A stretch of DNA of 64,000 nucleotides from Loripinus fragilis (GCA_964019695.1 OZ026524.1:19399509-19463508), one strand, 5' to 3'. Counted from the stretch's first letter, positions 11,004-23,139 are shown. A program made the numbers and translations. The notes: a model not told the origin generated them from the sequence alone.

Positions 11004-11175
11004 ATCAACATAAACTGTTTTTATCCTGTTTTTAGCTCTTCCTGTACATGTACTTTTAACAACTATCTTCTACCATTTTTCTTTTTCTTAAACTTTGTAC
11101 CGTGACTGTAAGGCGTAATCAACCTGCACGTAATCCTCGCGAGGAGGTGTTGCAGAATCTAAAGAAAGAAAGAAC
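11004..11175 (+). other. LINE 3' UTR and short tandem tail
   Basis: About 170 bp follow the stop and end in TCTAAAGAAAGAAAG, a short AAAG repeat. CR1/L2-type LINEs commonly end in microsatellite-like units rather than poly(A), which is why the element end is placed here. Confidence 0.55.
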
Positions 11176-13877
11176 CAGACAGAATAGATGATAAGTGTAA
11201 GATTCTCCTTAAAATGCTCTTGTTATGCAACAATAAATGGTATTCTTACCTCATAAAGCTAGGCATCCTTCAGATATAGAACGATAATAACCATATAATA
11301 GTAAAGGCTTGGCGTGTGTCATATGAGGGATAAAAGTCATTAAAAACGCTTCAGTTTATATTTTCAAAAGACAAGGATAAAGGCCTCGATTTTTACCTAA
11401 GTCTGAAATAATTTAAAATTTTGACGAATTCTGAGTAAGATTTTCTTGTCTTTGAATGGTACCAATATAGTTGTAATCAAAAGCTGTATTACACAATGTG
11501 TGGTAAATCTTACTAGCTTATAGCTACTTCGTGCTTAATAGTATTGTGTAATCTGAAATGAGGTGTAGTCAGTTGTATGAAGCGTCTTTTTTCTTTTCTT
11601 TTTATATCATTTCATGTATAAAAAGAAGAAAATACACGAGTGTCAGTAAGATAAAATGTATAATTTAAGCATTAAAGAAACATTAATGGATCATATAAAC
11701 GAACAGGGTCTTAAAATGCTGTTTACATAGTTGATAAAATTCACCAATTTGAAATGACGTTTTATGTGATTGAGGTTCAAATGCCTTCCCATAATCATAA
11801 ATGCTTTGTTGGTTTTATCAGTTAATGACAATTAATGGCAGTTAAATGGCAGTAAATAATCCACTAGCTGTGTAAACTCATAATGTGCTGTTGTGTTTCA
11901 GCATTATGTATCTAAAACAAACTAGAGAAATAACAGTAATAACAGGTCCTTTAATCTGATAAAATCATATTGCTATTCATTTGAATGCAATTAAAGACTA
12001 TATTGCCACGTAAGAATACGGAATGTTTGATAGGATTTCCTATTACTTCAGAGTAGCGAAGTAAATTTTGCTTTTGCAAGGTAACGTTGTAACCGCTTCA
12101 GAGTTGATACATTATTATGTGGCTTAATAGAAATATAGTGTACATAACTCCCCCTTGGAGGTTTTTAGGTTATTAGTTTTAATAAGTAGTAATTCATTTG
12201 AAGTAAGTAACATATATAACTGTAATAACATAGGGGTATATTTTTTAAATACATACTGGCTGTTTGCTGCTTTTAGATAAATGCTTTTAAAGCAATCATC
12301 ATGTTGATAAATAAGATTTAGGTATAACTTAGTACATGTATTTGCACGATAGGATTTGAAATTACAATATGGTAACGTAGTTAACATGGCTGTTGCAGGT
12401 CATATAGATAACATGTGTCATTTTGTATTTTATATAATGTATTTTTGGAAGGTCATTGTGTACAATATCCCAAAAGTGGGAGAGGAGGGTCTATTAGCAT
12501 ATTGCGACTAATGTCATTTGAGTTTCACTATAATAGACGTTTAATTTTGATACTGGCGTCTTTTTTGTCTTGTAATGACATAATTTCGAAGTTAAGGTAA
12601 CCTCTGTAAAATTCTGAGTCAGATTCTATGCCCCTAATATAATCGTGCCAGTAATATTACCACAATTGATCAAACAGTACATGTTTATGCCAGCTGGAAT
12701 TCATAGTACTCAATATTTTGGCCCTAAATAAGCCAAAAATTGGTACACCACTTTGTGACGTCACTATAAGGTTAAAACAGCAAGAAAACATTGGAAACAT
12801 CGTTTTTACTGAAACAAGATACGTTTATTTACAAGAAAATGTATGTTTGGCACTTTTTTTCCCAAAAAGCACACGTTATTACACAGCGGCCTACACTATT
12901 TACAAGGTCTATTACACTGTCCATATTTAGGTTTATATACAATTGCAGAATCGTATCATGCAAATATGACACCAGCAAACAGTATGTTCTGCAAAAATGA
13001 CATTGGGAAATAGTACAGACCCAGTTTAGATGTCACCAATGTAGCATTTCATCGGAGTCTGACCCATTTGTTACCATAAGTCCTTTTCAGTAACCTAGAT
13101 ACTTTGGTGTTTTCCGATAATATGCCAATTTAATACGTTAAAAGTGATTAATTTTGGCTTGTGAATATGATGCATGTACTTGTTAATTGCGAGTCAGTAT
13201 GACCTGAAGTTTGTCCTAAAATAATTCAGGTCACTCTGACCTACATTTCACTGTTAAATTATTTGCCTTATCTTTTGAATGACCCAAAATCCATCATTAA
13301 ACCAGGGTCTCTCTATACAGTGTAGTGTAGAACTCTGATTAAACGTAAGGAAATAAAATTCAAACGTTGATATCGCATACACTATCGTCAAACGCTCCCG
13401 TTAGTGTAAACGTTGACAATAACGAGAGAGATCGCTCCCGTTACTGTCAACGTTTGCACTATGGATACCGTTATTGTAAAAAATGAAGTGTAAAAAACAT
13501 ATAAATCCTGACCTCTGGCTATTAAGGTTCCTTCAAAACGGTAACGGCTACTATAAATAAAATATCGTTATATATACACAATGCAGACTTTTACGTTAGA
13601 ACTTTCTGGGAAAAGGCTTTGTGAAAGCTCCTCATAATGTCATGTCAATCTAGAATTTGAATTGATCATTTGTTAGTTTATCAGATTTGTACGTAGATGC
13701 ATATAAATAAAGTTGTCGAAAGATATATCATCCCGTGTCTTTAAAACAAAGTTATCAGCCACAAAGTATGCGGAGGTCTCTGTCGTAGCTTAATGGACAA
13801 ATCATGCAATGTTTACGCACAAATGATATTATTATGTGTTCAAGCCGGAGACACTCGCCTGCAAAAGATAAAAATAA
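11176..13877. other. Unannotated AT-rich DNA
   Basis: 2.7 kb with no supported gene. Short open frames (12124-12387 minus; 12415-12930 plus) lack motifs. The only structure noted is the inverted repeat at 13408-13455. Confidence 0.4.
13408..13455. repeat. Short inverted repeat, 17-bp arms
   Basis: Arms 13408-13424 (AAACGTTGACAATAACG) and 13439-13455 differ by one base when folded. A direct repeat CGCTCCCGTTA overlaps both (13394 and 13434). Possibly the relic of a small foldback element. Confidence 0.55.
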
Positions 13878-15555
13878 AACACAGTGAGCACAAGCTAACA
13901 GAACACAGAAAAAAACAAGCTAACACAACACAGTAAAAACATGCTAACAGAACACAGTGAGCACCAACTAACATAATACAGTGACCACAAGCTAACAGAA
14001 CACAGTGAACACAAGCTAGCAGAACACAGTAAGGGCAAGCTAACAGAACACAGTGAGCACAAGCTAACAGAACACAGTGAGCACAAGCTAACAGAACACA
14101 GAAAAAAAAAAGCTAACACAACACAGTAAAAACATGCTAACAGAACACAGTGAGCACCAACTAACATAATACAGTGACCACAAGCTAACAGAACACAGTG
14201 AGCACAAGCTAACAGAACACAGTAAGGGCAAGCTAACAGAACACAGTGAGCACAAGCTAACAGAACACAGTGAGCACAAGCTAACATAACACAGTAAGCA
14301 CAAGCTTACACAACACAGTGAGCACAACCTAGCAGAGCACAGCGAGCACAAGCTAATAGAGCACAGTGAGCAAAACCTAGCAGAGCACAGCGAGCACAAG
14401 CTAACAGAACACAATATGCACAAGCTAACAGAATACAATGAGCACAAGCTAACACAGTGAGCTCAAGCTTCCAGAGCACAAGGAGCACAACCTAGCAGAA
14501 CACAGTGAACGTAAGCTAACGGAACACAGTGAGCACAAGGTAACAGAGCGCAGCGAACACAACCTAGCAGAACACAGTGAGCACAAGCTAACAGAACACA
14601 GTGAGCACAACCTAGCAGAGCACAGCGAGCACAAGCTTACAGAAAACAGTGAATTACAAGCTAACAGAGTACAGAGAGCACAAGGTAACTGAGCACAGTG
14701 AGCACAACCTAACAGAACACAGTAAGCACAAGCTAACAGAACACAGTGAGCACAAGCTAACAGAACACAGTGAGCACAAGCTAACAGAACATAGTAACAC
14801 AAGCTTACAGAACAAAGTGAGCACAAGCTAATAGAACACAGTGAGCACACGCTAACAGAGCACAGTGAGCACAAGCTTACAGAACACAGTGAGCACAAGC
14901 CAACAGAACACAGTAAGCACAAGCTAACAGAACACAGTGAGCACAAGCTAACAGAAAAAAATGAGCACCAGCCAACAGAACACAGTGAGCACAGCCTAGC
15001 AAAACACAATGAGCACCAGCTAACAGAACAAAGTGAGCAAAAGCTAACAGAACACAGTGAGCACAACCTAGCAGAGCACAAGCAAACAGAACACAGCGAG
15101 CACAATTTAACGGACCACTGTGAGCACAAGCTAACAGACCACAGTGAGCACAAGCTCACAGAGCACAGCGAGCACAAGCTAACAGAACACAGTGAGCACA
15201 AGCTAACATAACACAGTGAGCACAAGCTAACATAGCACAGTGAGCACAACCTAGCAGAAGACAATGAGCACAAGCTAACGGAACACAGAACACAGTGAGC
15301 ACAAGCTAACAGAGCACAGGGAGCACAACCTAGCAGATTACAGTGAGCACAAGCTAACAGACCACAGTGAGCACAAGCTCACATAGCACAGCGAGCACAA
15401 GCTAACAGAACACAGTGAGCACAAGCTCACAGAACACAGTGAACACAAGCTAACAGAACACAGTAAGCACAAGCTTACAAAGCACAGTGAGCACAAGCTT
15501 ACAGAACACAGTGACCGCAAGCTAACAGAACACAGCGAGCACAGCCTAACAGATA
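13878..15555. repeat. 24-bp minisatellite, about 70 units
   Basis: Imperfect tandem copies of GAGCACAAGCTAACAGAACA plus CAGT. The unit is eight codons long, so several frames stay open over hundreds of bases on both strands, giving low-complexity peptides such as (LCSLCSVS)n on the minus strand. These frames lack a plausible start context and are not called genes. Variants include CCTAGCAGAGC, and an A-run variant recurs with a higher-order period of about 193 bp (13908 and 14101). Confidence 0.95.
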
Positions 15556-15689
15556 CTTGCTGACCTTTGTCAGGAGATGCATATGTTTTTATTTCACACA
15601 TATTTGCTTTTATGTGTATATCCTTGTTTGTCAGTGTTAAAGGAGTAATAACTCTGTTCTGTGATTGTTGCAATTTTTCGTCATACACT

Positions 15690-15935
15690 TGCACGGACCA
15701 AGAAGGAGGACATTGGGTCCGGACCCCCCCCCCTTTAAAAATTAAACAAAATATAGGGTTTCTTAGCAATACTGGCCGGGATACCCTAAACTATCACAAA
15801 GCTGTCAAGCCAGCATTCAATGCTGGTCCATCATCGGCACGCCAGCGAAACGCCATTCTAATGGCGTTTCACTGGCGCTCCTATGATAGCCCGCTCACAT
15901 TGGTATTGGATCCATTCTCTCGTCACCAAGAATAA
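15690..15935 (-). mobile_element. MITE family C, minus-oriented diverged copy
   Basis: Contains the family's central hairpin (CGCCAGCGAAACGCCATT, spacer, AATGGCGTTTC-CTGGCG) and a GGGTCCGGACCCCCC block at the left. The order is reversed relative to the copy at 21705-21986. Terminal repeats are badly eroded. Confidence 0.6.
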
Positions 15936-16389
15936 CTTCTCAGTTGGAACTTTCAAGATCCGCCCATGATAAACTATACTTCCACAAAACGCTTGGAGGC
16001 GTAAAAGTAACGGTGAATGCTTTGAATGAATCGAGGGTCATTACTTAGAGGTCCTGGTAGAAGTATAGTCCTAGTCACTATTCCTTATAAAGATCATTGC
16101 CAAGCATGAATGCGCTGCATTATAAAGCCAGGACTAAACAAAAAATATTGCCTTTATGTCAACGGAATTCACCATAAAATGGAACTAGAAAAACAACACA
16201 ATCGACTCATAAGAAGTGACAGTAGGCACAGCTTTGGAGAAAGTGCGAATAGAGATCACCAAAGTTTAGCCTGTTAAACCATATAAATTATTGTTTAGCT
16301 GCACTGGAGACTTTTGTTCTTTCGTGTTCTGTTGTGGTATAATTTTTTAATCAGCCTTATACTTAGATTGTTATTTACAATAACTTAAC

Positions 16390-16622
16390 CACGACAGTGA
16401 TTTCCAACAATGTGGTATTTTGGCGAGTGTAGACTCAGATAAGCCTGTGTAGCCTACTTTTAAGCTTGGAAACTCTCAATTATGTTTGGTTAGTAGTTTT
16501 ATATTCATATAATATTCAAGCATCTAGCGAAGGCTCAGACCAGACTGCGCTTATGCGCAGGCTGGTCTGAGCTTTCGTTGGAAGCATATACCGCAGTGTT
16601 GGAAAATCTCATTTTGCGTCTT
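16390..16622 (+). mobile_element. MITE family D
   Basis: The left end CAGTGATTTCCAACAATGTG pairs with right-end CAGTGTTGGAAAATCTCATT. The central CAGACTGCGCTTATGCGCAG palindrome and GTGTAGACTCAGATAAGCCT match the other D copies. It sits about 100 bp downstream of the mucin-like exon's donor site. Confidence 0.7.
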
Positions 16623-16727
16623 ATATGATACAGGTTTTAGTGTTACTCGCAATATAAGGAAGGCGACAAGATCAGGAATCGATACATTTTAACACAAAAA
16701 AAATGGATTTAATCACGATTAACATAC

Positions 16728-17289
16728 CTGCTGCAGAGCAAATATTGCTTAAATTTAGCTGCATGACTCAACAATATCCATGTAGCAGCCCCAATAAATA
16801 CCAAACCACCAACTGTTCCTCCAAGTATTGCCCATCTATTCGTATAGAAGAATGATGAACTGCTTGTGCTTGAAAAGGCAGCATCAGTTGTAACCATCAA
16901 ACAGCCGCTTGTCATAGATGATACACACATATATAATGTTGTCGCATGTTGTGTTGATGATAATGGTACTGTTAATATTGTGGTTTGGATATGTGTGGAT
17001 GGAACTGTTGTGGTAGTGTGTGAATGTTTTGTTGTAGTCGATTTAGTAGTTGTCAACGTTTTGGTGGTTGTAATAGGAGTGGACATGGATGTTTGTGTAA
17101 TATTGGTAGTAGTTGTTGTTGTTGTGCTGATTGAAGTTGTTTTATTTAGTGTTAAAGTTGTTTCTCCAGTTGGAGTCAATACAGCAGACACAGATTCCGC
17201 TGTTGTAGCTGGATTGGAAGCAAGTGTAGTCGAGATAGTTTTGGTTGTCGTAGATGTAGTGGTCATTTCCACTGTAGTCGCAGCAGGTA
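16728..17289 (-). CDS. Probable internal exon of a mucin-like single-pass membrane protein
   Basis: On the minus strand a TATATTTTTCAG acceptor precedes the exon at 17289 (phase 1, usual for extracellular modules). About 125 residues are dominated by Thr/Ser (runs such as TSTTTKTIST and TTTTTTTNIT), the composition of an O-glycosylated stalk. Then come a short Cys-containing stretch (MCVSSMTSGC), an SSSSFFYTNR turn and one hydrophobic helix WAILGGTVGGLVFIGAATWI, with a basic SHAAKFKQ start of the cytoplasmic tail. The exon ends at a strong donor, CAG|GTATGT (intron from 16727). If unspliced, the frame would stop at 16709. Neighbouring exons were not found in the window, and no ligand or adhesion domain is visible. 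The host protein family is unknown. Confidence 0.62.
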
Positions 17290-17299
17290 CTGAAAAATA

Positions 17300-18234
17300 T
17301 AATCGTCAAAGAGATTTGATAAGCCGAGTAAATAAGTGCCATTTTTGATAACAATAATTCAAATTGTTTAAGCGTTATGCTATATGTAATGAGACCAACA
17401 AGTAGCCCATGGGCTGGTTGGAATCCTTGTAAAATGAATAAAGCATTAAATTAAATAATTCAGATGGTTTTGTTATTGTTGTATTAATCCTAGTTTGGTG
17501 TCTGCACATTATAATCATATTCCATATTTTAATTTCATGTCCATATCACATCATCAAGCATACAACACCTACTGACTCATTATCGTCCATTCTGTTACAG
17601 GGGCTCATTTTATATTTTATAATTGGCGGAAACTTTAATACTGAAAATAAACAATATTTGCCAAAAGCTTTTTATAATAAATTAGGAACTACATTTATAA
17701 AATTTATTAGTTAAGAATGAAGATAATTGCTAATGATTCCCGTTTATACGTTTATATTAAGATACACAAAAATGGTATTGGAAGATTAACTACTTTTTTT
17801 AAGTTTTCCTCTCTCATCAATTCTATATATACAGGATATTTCATGGATTTGGCGTGCCTCTAAGTCATGTTTGCACTGGGGTAGCCATATTGGCCCGAGG
17901 GCTTTAGCCAGAGGGCCAATATGCATATACAGAGCCAATATGTCTAAGAGGCACATCTCGCCTATATAGACCTTTTTATCATAACATCCGCGTAAATATA
18001 TGTAACGTTGTGTTTCTATTATCTATTTTAGGCTTTTTATTCCAGGAGCGCTAGTTAGACAGATGAAACTAGTAACAACATAGAGCGTAACATAAGTCAA
18101 TGATGCTTTAATATAAACATTGTTTACATTGTCACTGACGACGCTTGCGGGACATTTAAACAGATATCGCCAATTAAACATTCAAAACAGTCTTAACATT
18201 ATCATTCTTGATTATCTAGATATTATTGAACTTT
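17300..18234. other. Unannotated DNA with one nested hairpin
   Basis: No gene seen; part may be intron of the mucin-like gene. At 17854-17954 a nested palindrome occurs: outer GTGCCTCT/AGAGGCAC and inner GCCATATTGGCC/GGGCCAATATGC. Confidence 0.45.
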
Positions 18235-18760
18235 TTGGTTCCTGTAAAGGCGGCACCTCATGAATGCGTAACATGGATTGGTCTACTTAAGGCATAGATA
18301 AAGCTGAAAATTAGTTATGGTTTATTCGAAAGTAACTGTATCATTGTACCATAACACTTATCAAAATAAGTAATGATTTCAACTTTAAAACGCCAGCAAA
18401 ATAACTACACTCGAAAGTGTCTGTTTCCTGTTTAACATAAGTATATATGCAAACAGTGTGGATCCATATCAGACTGCAGTCTGATCTGGATGTACACTGT
18501 TTGTTAAAGAGGTTTAAAAATGTTTCAGCAGACAACAAAAACAAACAACTTTTTTGTGATATGCGCTTTAAGGGTTGATACATGTAAGGTCAGTGTATAT
18601 ACGGTCAGGACTTTCATGTAATGCACGCACGTTTTGCGAGGCTCATAAAGCTTATTATCTATTTACCAAATTATAATAAAAATCTGATATCCCTTCCTTA
18701 GCAGATGAAATAGCCGAATTAAATTGTAATTATTACTGAGTGCTAACAGCAATTTTACTG
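18235..18760 (+). mobile_element. Non-autonomous DNA element, family E (uninterrupted copy)
   Basis: Aligns by eye with 30795-31565 without the inserted family D MITE. Shared blocks are TGTAAAGGCGGC, AATGCGTAA-ATGGATTGGTC, CGCCAGCAAAATAACT, TATGCGCTTTAAGGGTT and GCAGATGAAATAGCCGAA. The centre is a palindrome (AGACTGCAGTCT within GATC-rich flanks). There is no coding capacity, and the right terminus is eroded. Confidence 0.65.
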
Positions 18761-19509
18761 TGTATTATATACTTTTACTTTTAAGGAGGTACATAATAAT
18801 GAATGTTTATTTTTGCATCATAAAATAACACTTGATTGATTCTTCTTCTGTACATCATCTTAAAAAAGAATACACGTTACAATTTTACAGTTTTTTATAT
18901 GATAATGTTAATATGCATAAATCAAAGTATGCAAGTAACGTCACCAACAAAAACATCAATTCAACGCTTCCAAGATAATGCATTTAAAGTACTTCTGAAC
19001 CAAAAGTTATGAAACTGTTTTATTTAAATTAGATTAATTGGTGAAGCAACATCAGCACATATGTACCATTTTGAATATTATTGGTAAAATAATAAGACAA
19101 AAGTGGCCATCCAGTCAGTAATAGTTTAATTTGAGCTACCTAAAATAGTGATATGTGTAGGATCATAAAACACGGATTCTCACTTAAACAGGTAAGTTTG
19201 ACCAGAAAATACCACAATCAAAAATGCAGCAACTAACGGCACTGGAAAAGGGATACACCAAATAGACATCGAACCAGAAGCAAATTTAACTAAAATAAAT
19301 CAGTGACATATCTATTTTGCAGCAATATGATTATAAAGCTAGATGACATGATGAACTAAAGAACTAGATAGTGACTATACACAGATCTCTACATACAGTT
19401 TAAACAACAACTAGGGATGGACAACAGCATTATCACCACGTCCCGTGGGTTGGTCGCAAGCTTGTGGTTTTGGTATTTCCTTATTACACTCACTTCATAT
19501 GTTTTTATT
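18761..19509. other. Unannotated DNA
   Basis: No supported feature. Confidence 0.4.
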
Positions 19510-19690
19510 GTTTAGCTCGAATGGAGGCCTCCTAACTTACGCAGTTATTTATCGCAGCAAACAATGGAAAATGCATTACTGTGATAAACAAAGAAACGAG
19601 TTATTCAGTCACGGATTTAATAAACCCCTGGTTGAGCCATGACGGACCCAGCGAAACATAAGCATCACACACCAACCTAGCGATGTAAGT
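19510..19690 (-). mobile_element. PLE-related 3' region fragment (subfamily A)
   Basis: Matches the inner part of the 5605-5810 segment: TTTAGCTCG-ATGGAGGCC, AACAAAGAAA, GGTTGAGCCATGACGGACCC and CATCACACACCAACCT in the same order. It faces a plus-oriented PLE fragment starting 150 bp to the right. Confidence 0.55.
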
Positions 19691-19841
19691 TTAATGTAAG
19701 GGTTATTTAGTCAAATAAATGACTTCTGCACTATCATGCAATTAAATATGAACGTAAATGTAAACGATGGTTGGATTTGTAACTAGTTTTATAAATTGTA
19801 AAATATACCCATGTCACAGACCTATTTAAACAAGTTGGCTT

Positions 19842-20075
19842 GACTGTTCCAAGGCGGTACTTCTTTCGTGGATCTTTTATTTTTTTCTGTCTTGTGTTTG
19901 CTATGTTTTTGTGCGGGTCTGTTTATATGTGTCTTGTGGTCACCTGCTGGGAAAAGAGCTGACCGTTTGACTCTCGTATGGGTGTCTAACAGTGAGTTTG
20001 TCACTTTCCCATTGGTATCCTGGGTAAGGTACGGTACTTGATTATATCGATTCCTGATCTTTGCACCCTTACATA
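19842..20075 (+). mobile_element. PLE 3' region fragment (subfamily B)
   Basis: Contains ACTGTTCCAAGGCGGTACTT, GTGGTCACCTGCTGGGAAAA, CCCATTGGTATCCTGGGT and TTGATTATATCGATTCCTG, the terminal part of the PLE 3' region. A reversed 91-codon frame across it is fortuitous. Confidence 0.6.
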
Positions 20076-20472
20076 CTTCCTTTAAATAGGCATCCAATAT
20101 GTAGGCTGCAATGTTATATGTAATATTTCTATACTGCGGTCAACATAAAATACCATTCTATCGTTAAGCTTCATTTCTACGAAAACGATAGACTGAAAAA
20201 AGAAAAATTGACCAAAAAGATGTTCCTGCTATATTTATCTCTATTAATTAACCAATACAGTATACACTTCGATGCGCTGTTCTCAACGAAGTGGGTATTC
20301 CACCAAACCTTTGGATGAAGAAAATTTTTAGACCAAGTGAAGCTCAATAATCTGTCATGCGCCAACACAGTCTAATCTATTTAATCAAAAAGAAACATTA
20401 AATAAGCATTTATAGTGCCAAGATATCTTGCTACATATTGCATGCAGCTGAGGGTCAGGCGAGATTGCGCTG

Positions 20473-20928
20473 GATGGTTATTTACTACTCGCATTACTCA
20501 GTATGAAAGTATAAAAATAGGCACGTGTAGCATCAACGGTGGCTTTCACAAGTGGTTTGATTAAGAGAGTATAATTAGTTTCATGCGTCAAGCATGTTTG
20601 ACTTTTGGTGATTGAATAGCTATATATATGTGCAGATCAAGATTAATTGTGCAAAGCTACTGACCTATATGAATACTCTACACTTCCACAACTATCATGG
20701 ATGTTTATTTACTACTTGCATACGCTCAGTATGTTAGTATAAAAAATAGACACGTATAGTCTCAATAGAGGCTGTTGTGAGTGGTTAGGTTTAGAGAGTA
20801 TAAAAGTTTCATACGTCAAGCATATTTAACTTTTGGTGATTAAATAGCTACAGGTATGTGCAGATCAAGATTAATTGTGCAAATCGACTGACCTATATAA
20901 ATACCTTACACTTCTACAACTGCCATTC
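20473..20928 (+). repeat. Direct tandem duplication, ~228-bp unit x2
   Basis: Units start at about 20473 and 20700 (GTTATTTACTACT-GCAT). Both contain TTTGGTGATT-AATAGCTA, TGTGCAGATCAAGATTAATT and a shared TACACTTC-ACAACT end. Divergence is moderate, so the duplication is not recent. Confidence 0.85.
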
Positions 20929-21704
20929 ATGTTTCAGATTTCCTTAATGCATTCCTGCTACAAAATAATCCATGTACCATTACGGAAACGGCTCCGTGTG
21001 AAATTTAATATTTACGGGACTACTTTCTGCTGATCGGAGATTTCCGTATATACCCGATAACGCGTGTATCAGAACAAGTATTGGCTTTATAAACCAATAG
21101 CAGTCTTTGCTGCAATATTAATGCATCGGCCGTGCACGCGTGCATGTTTTTACTTTATTTCCCCATATTATTGTTTTTGTAATAATGTGTGCAAATTCCT
21201 GTAAATGCGTTTCATATTCGAAGGCTTGTTACTTAGGGGAGTTTTTATCCTCGTAGATGTCGAGAACTGGCTTGGTAATGTTCGAATGTACAATGGCTAT
21301 ATGAAAAATAAATAAAAGGAACAAAAAATGGGTCTGATAGTACGCTAAACTTTCACTACTAGCCGCCTAAATACATCAGAGTCTCTCGAAACAGGCGTGT
21401 AGAACGACCCTGAGCGCATGTTTCTCTTAAAATAAAACCAACAATATGACTTGTAAACGAGTCCGGGACATTTTGGCCCAAAGCAAACTGGGCATTTAAT
21501 TGACACATAAATTCGACCCCTCATAATTCGGTGCCTTTGATGCGAAAAACGTTTAAGAGACCATTTAGCACGTATGAATAAACACATTTTTCTACACGCC
21601 TGGTCTACACACTCGGACACGCTCGAGATACGTATTCAACATAATGTAACCCCGGATCAGAGCCGGTCGGATTTGCATCGGAGTATCGATATATTGATTC
21701 TTTT
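20929..21704. other. Unannotated DNA
   Basis: No supported feature; somewhat richer in GC near 21.05-21.12 kb. Confidence 0.4.
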
Positions 21705-21986
21705 CATGCGCGGATCCAGAAAGTTTTGTCAGAGGGGGTCCAACTCTGCAACACTGACAATAATTTTAGACCGGGAGAGCGGATCCAAATACCACTAAAA
21801 GCGGACCAATGTCGGCCCGCCAGCGAAACGCCATTGAAATGGCGTTTCGATGGCGTGCACATTATGGTCCACATTGAATGCTGGCTTCATAGCTTTGAGA
21901 ATTTTCGAGAATTTCAAGAAAACCTATATTTTTGTGATTTTTCAGGGGGTCCGGACCCCCTGTCACCCCCTCTGGATCCGCGCATG
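21705..21986 (+). mobile_element. MITE family C, intact termini
   Basis: Perfect 16-bp terminal inverted repeats CATGCGCGGATCCAGA (21705-21720) and its reverse complement (21971-21986). Flanking CTTTT on both sides suggests a 5-bp target-site duplication. Inside are a GCCAGCGAAACGCCATT hairpin with a 2-base loop and a GGGGGTCCGGACCCCC palindrome. No transposase is encoded; it would need one in trans. The superfamily cannot be named from the sequence alone. Confidence 0.8.
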
Positions 21987-22504
21987 CTTTTGAACACCCA
22001 ACTTATATTGGGGAGGATTAGGTGGGGGTCTCGGTAATTCAGAAAACCTTGTAGAATCCCTTACAAAGTAGAAGGAAGGTTCCATCGGTTAAGAAAGTGT
22101 TTAGATGCTCCAGGGGAGAAAACAAGAGGTTAGAGGGCCTGTGTAGGCCGGGTTAACCCGCCCTTATTTTGGGAAATTGACTAACAGTGCTGATCTAGAT
22201 TAGACGCCGCATGGTTCGCCGTCTGATCAGGGTCGCCATAGTTTGCTAAACATAATTATCTATTAAAATTTGAATAAACATGACAAATACCGCCCAACAG
22301 CGGAAGTGGACTGGTCCAATTCAGGATATTTCATTAGGCATAAATGGAAGATAAGAGACGTGTTGTATCCTAGCAAAAAGTTTTATAGGTTTTTTTTTGT
22401 TTTACGTCCAAGTCAGCAGCTACGATCATGTCGGTTTTCAGTTCACATAACAAAGCTTGAACAAGCGGTAACCAAAACTTCGTGCACATACTTTTGCCTT
22501 TCAC
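21987..22504. other. Unannotated DNA
   Basis: No supported feature. A short TTTTACGTCCAAGTC word near 22398 matches the SINE family G tail but is too short to annotate as a copy. Confidence 0.4.
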
Positions 22505-22660
22505 TGACAGCAAAAATAGTAAGTGAGTATGATCAGGAAATACCACAATCACAAACCGCAGACAACCCCGTGGCACCGCGAGGAAGAGCCTCTCAACCAT
22601 CACGAGACACCAGGAAGACAAATTAAGCAAAGCAACCAGCTCTCTCTACCCCATCAAAAC
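22505..22660 (-). mobile_element. PLE-related 3' terminus (subfamily A)
   Basis: Reads AATAGTAAGTGAGTATGATC, AGGAAATACCACAATCACAA, CACCGCGAGGAAGAGCC and ACGAGACACCAGGAAGACA, the outer end of the subfamily A 3' region. It breaks off after CCCATCAA near 22660. Confidence 0.65.
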
Positions 22661-22741
22661 CTTCTTGAATGAATCAACGGAATGGTGGAGAATGACCGTA
22701 GAAATTAATTTATTTCATGATCAATCTTCACTAAAGTATCG

Positions 22742-22826
22742 GACCGGGCCGGGATCAAACTCACTGACACCTTGATCTGCAGTCAGACACGCATCCGTAG
22801 TTACCGACTGCGCTAAGCGGCCTGAT
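22742..22826 (-). repeat. tRNA-Cys-like pseudo-tRNA or SINE head
   Basis: The minus strand gives GCCGCTTAGCGCAGTCGGTA (A-box region), an anticodon-loop-like CTGCAGA with GCA (Cys) in the anticodon position, and a B-box-like GAGTTTGATCCCGGC. Extra bases in the D and variable regions and weak acceptor pairing argue against a functional tRNA. Confidence 0.55.
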
Positions 22827-23070
22827 ATTAACAAATATGTAAAGATCACAAGAGATGGCAACTTCTAATATGTATAATGGGGTGAAAATTGAGGAAATTT
22901 ATTGTCCTCCAGGTAACCGAAGCATAATGGGGGCTTTGTTGCTTGTTGTTCTATCTTGTAACACTTTTGAAGAAACTATGGTTAATCTATATACATCTGT
23001 ATTTGGTGGTTTGGCCTGGGCACAAAGCCCAGGCCTGGCGGCTGGAGTCTTGGGACCTCTACATGATAAC

Positions 23071-23139
23071 CCTGGAAAATGATGAAGAAGAACTTGTACA
23101 AATAATGTGACTTTATTGTTTAGCAGTAGAATCAGAAGT
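23071..23139 (-). other. Exact copy of the 25.96 kb candidate exon, without the splice site
   Basis: These 69 bp are identical to 25958-26026. On the minus strand the copy continues from ...TTTTCCAG straight into GGTTATCATG instead of GTAAG, so identity ends at the exon border plus one chance base. An open frame runs across it (22899-23201, minus, about 100 codons) but matches no family known to me. A perfect hairpin (9-bp arms) lies just downstream at 23013-23035. Confidence 0.5.

Noticed and set aside
13878..15555. Possible CRISPR-like array
   Set aside because: Units are contiguous and degenerate with no unique spacers, and the context is a eukaryotic nuclear genome.
13895..15769. Long Cys/Leu/Ser-rich open frames (up to 274 codons) on the minus strand
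   Set aside because: They follow from a 24-bp tandem unit divisible by three. Other frames on both strands are equally open, and no start context, splice or domain signal is present.
16866..17348. 160-codon Val-rich plus-strand frame
   Set aside because: It is the antisense shadow of the Thr-rich exon (ACN codons read as Val-rich on the opposite strand).
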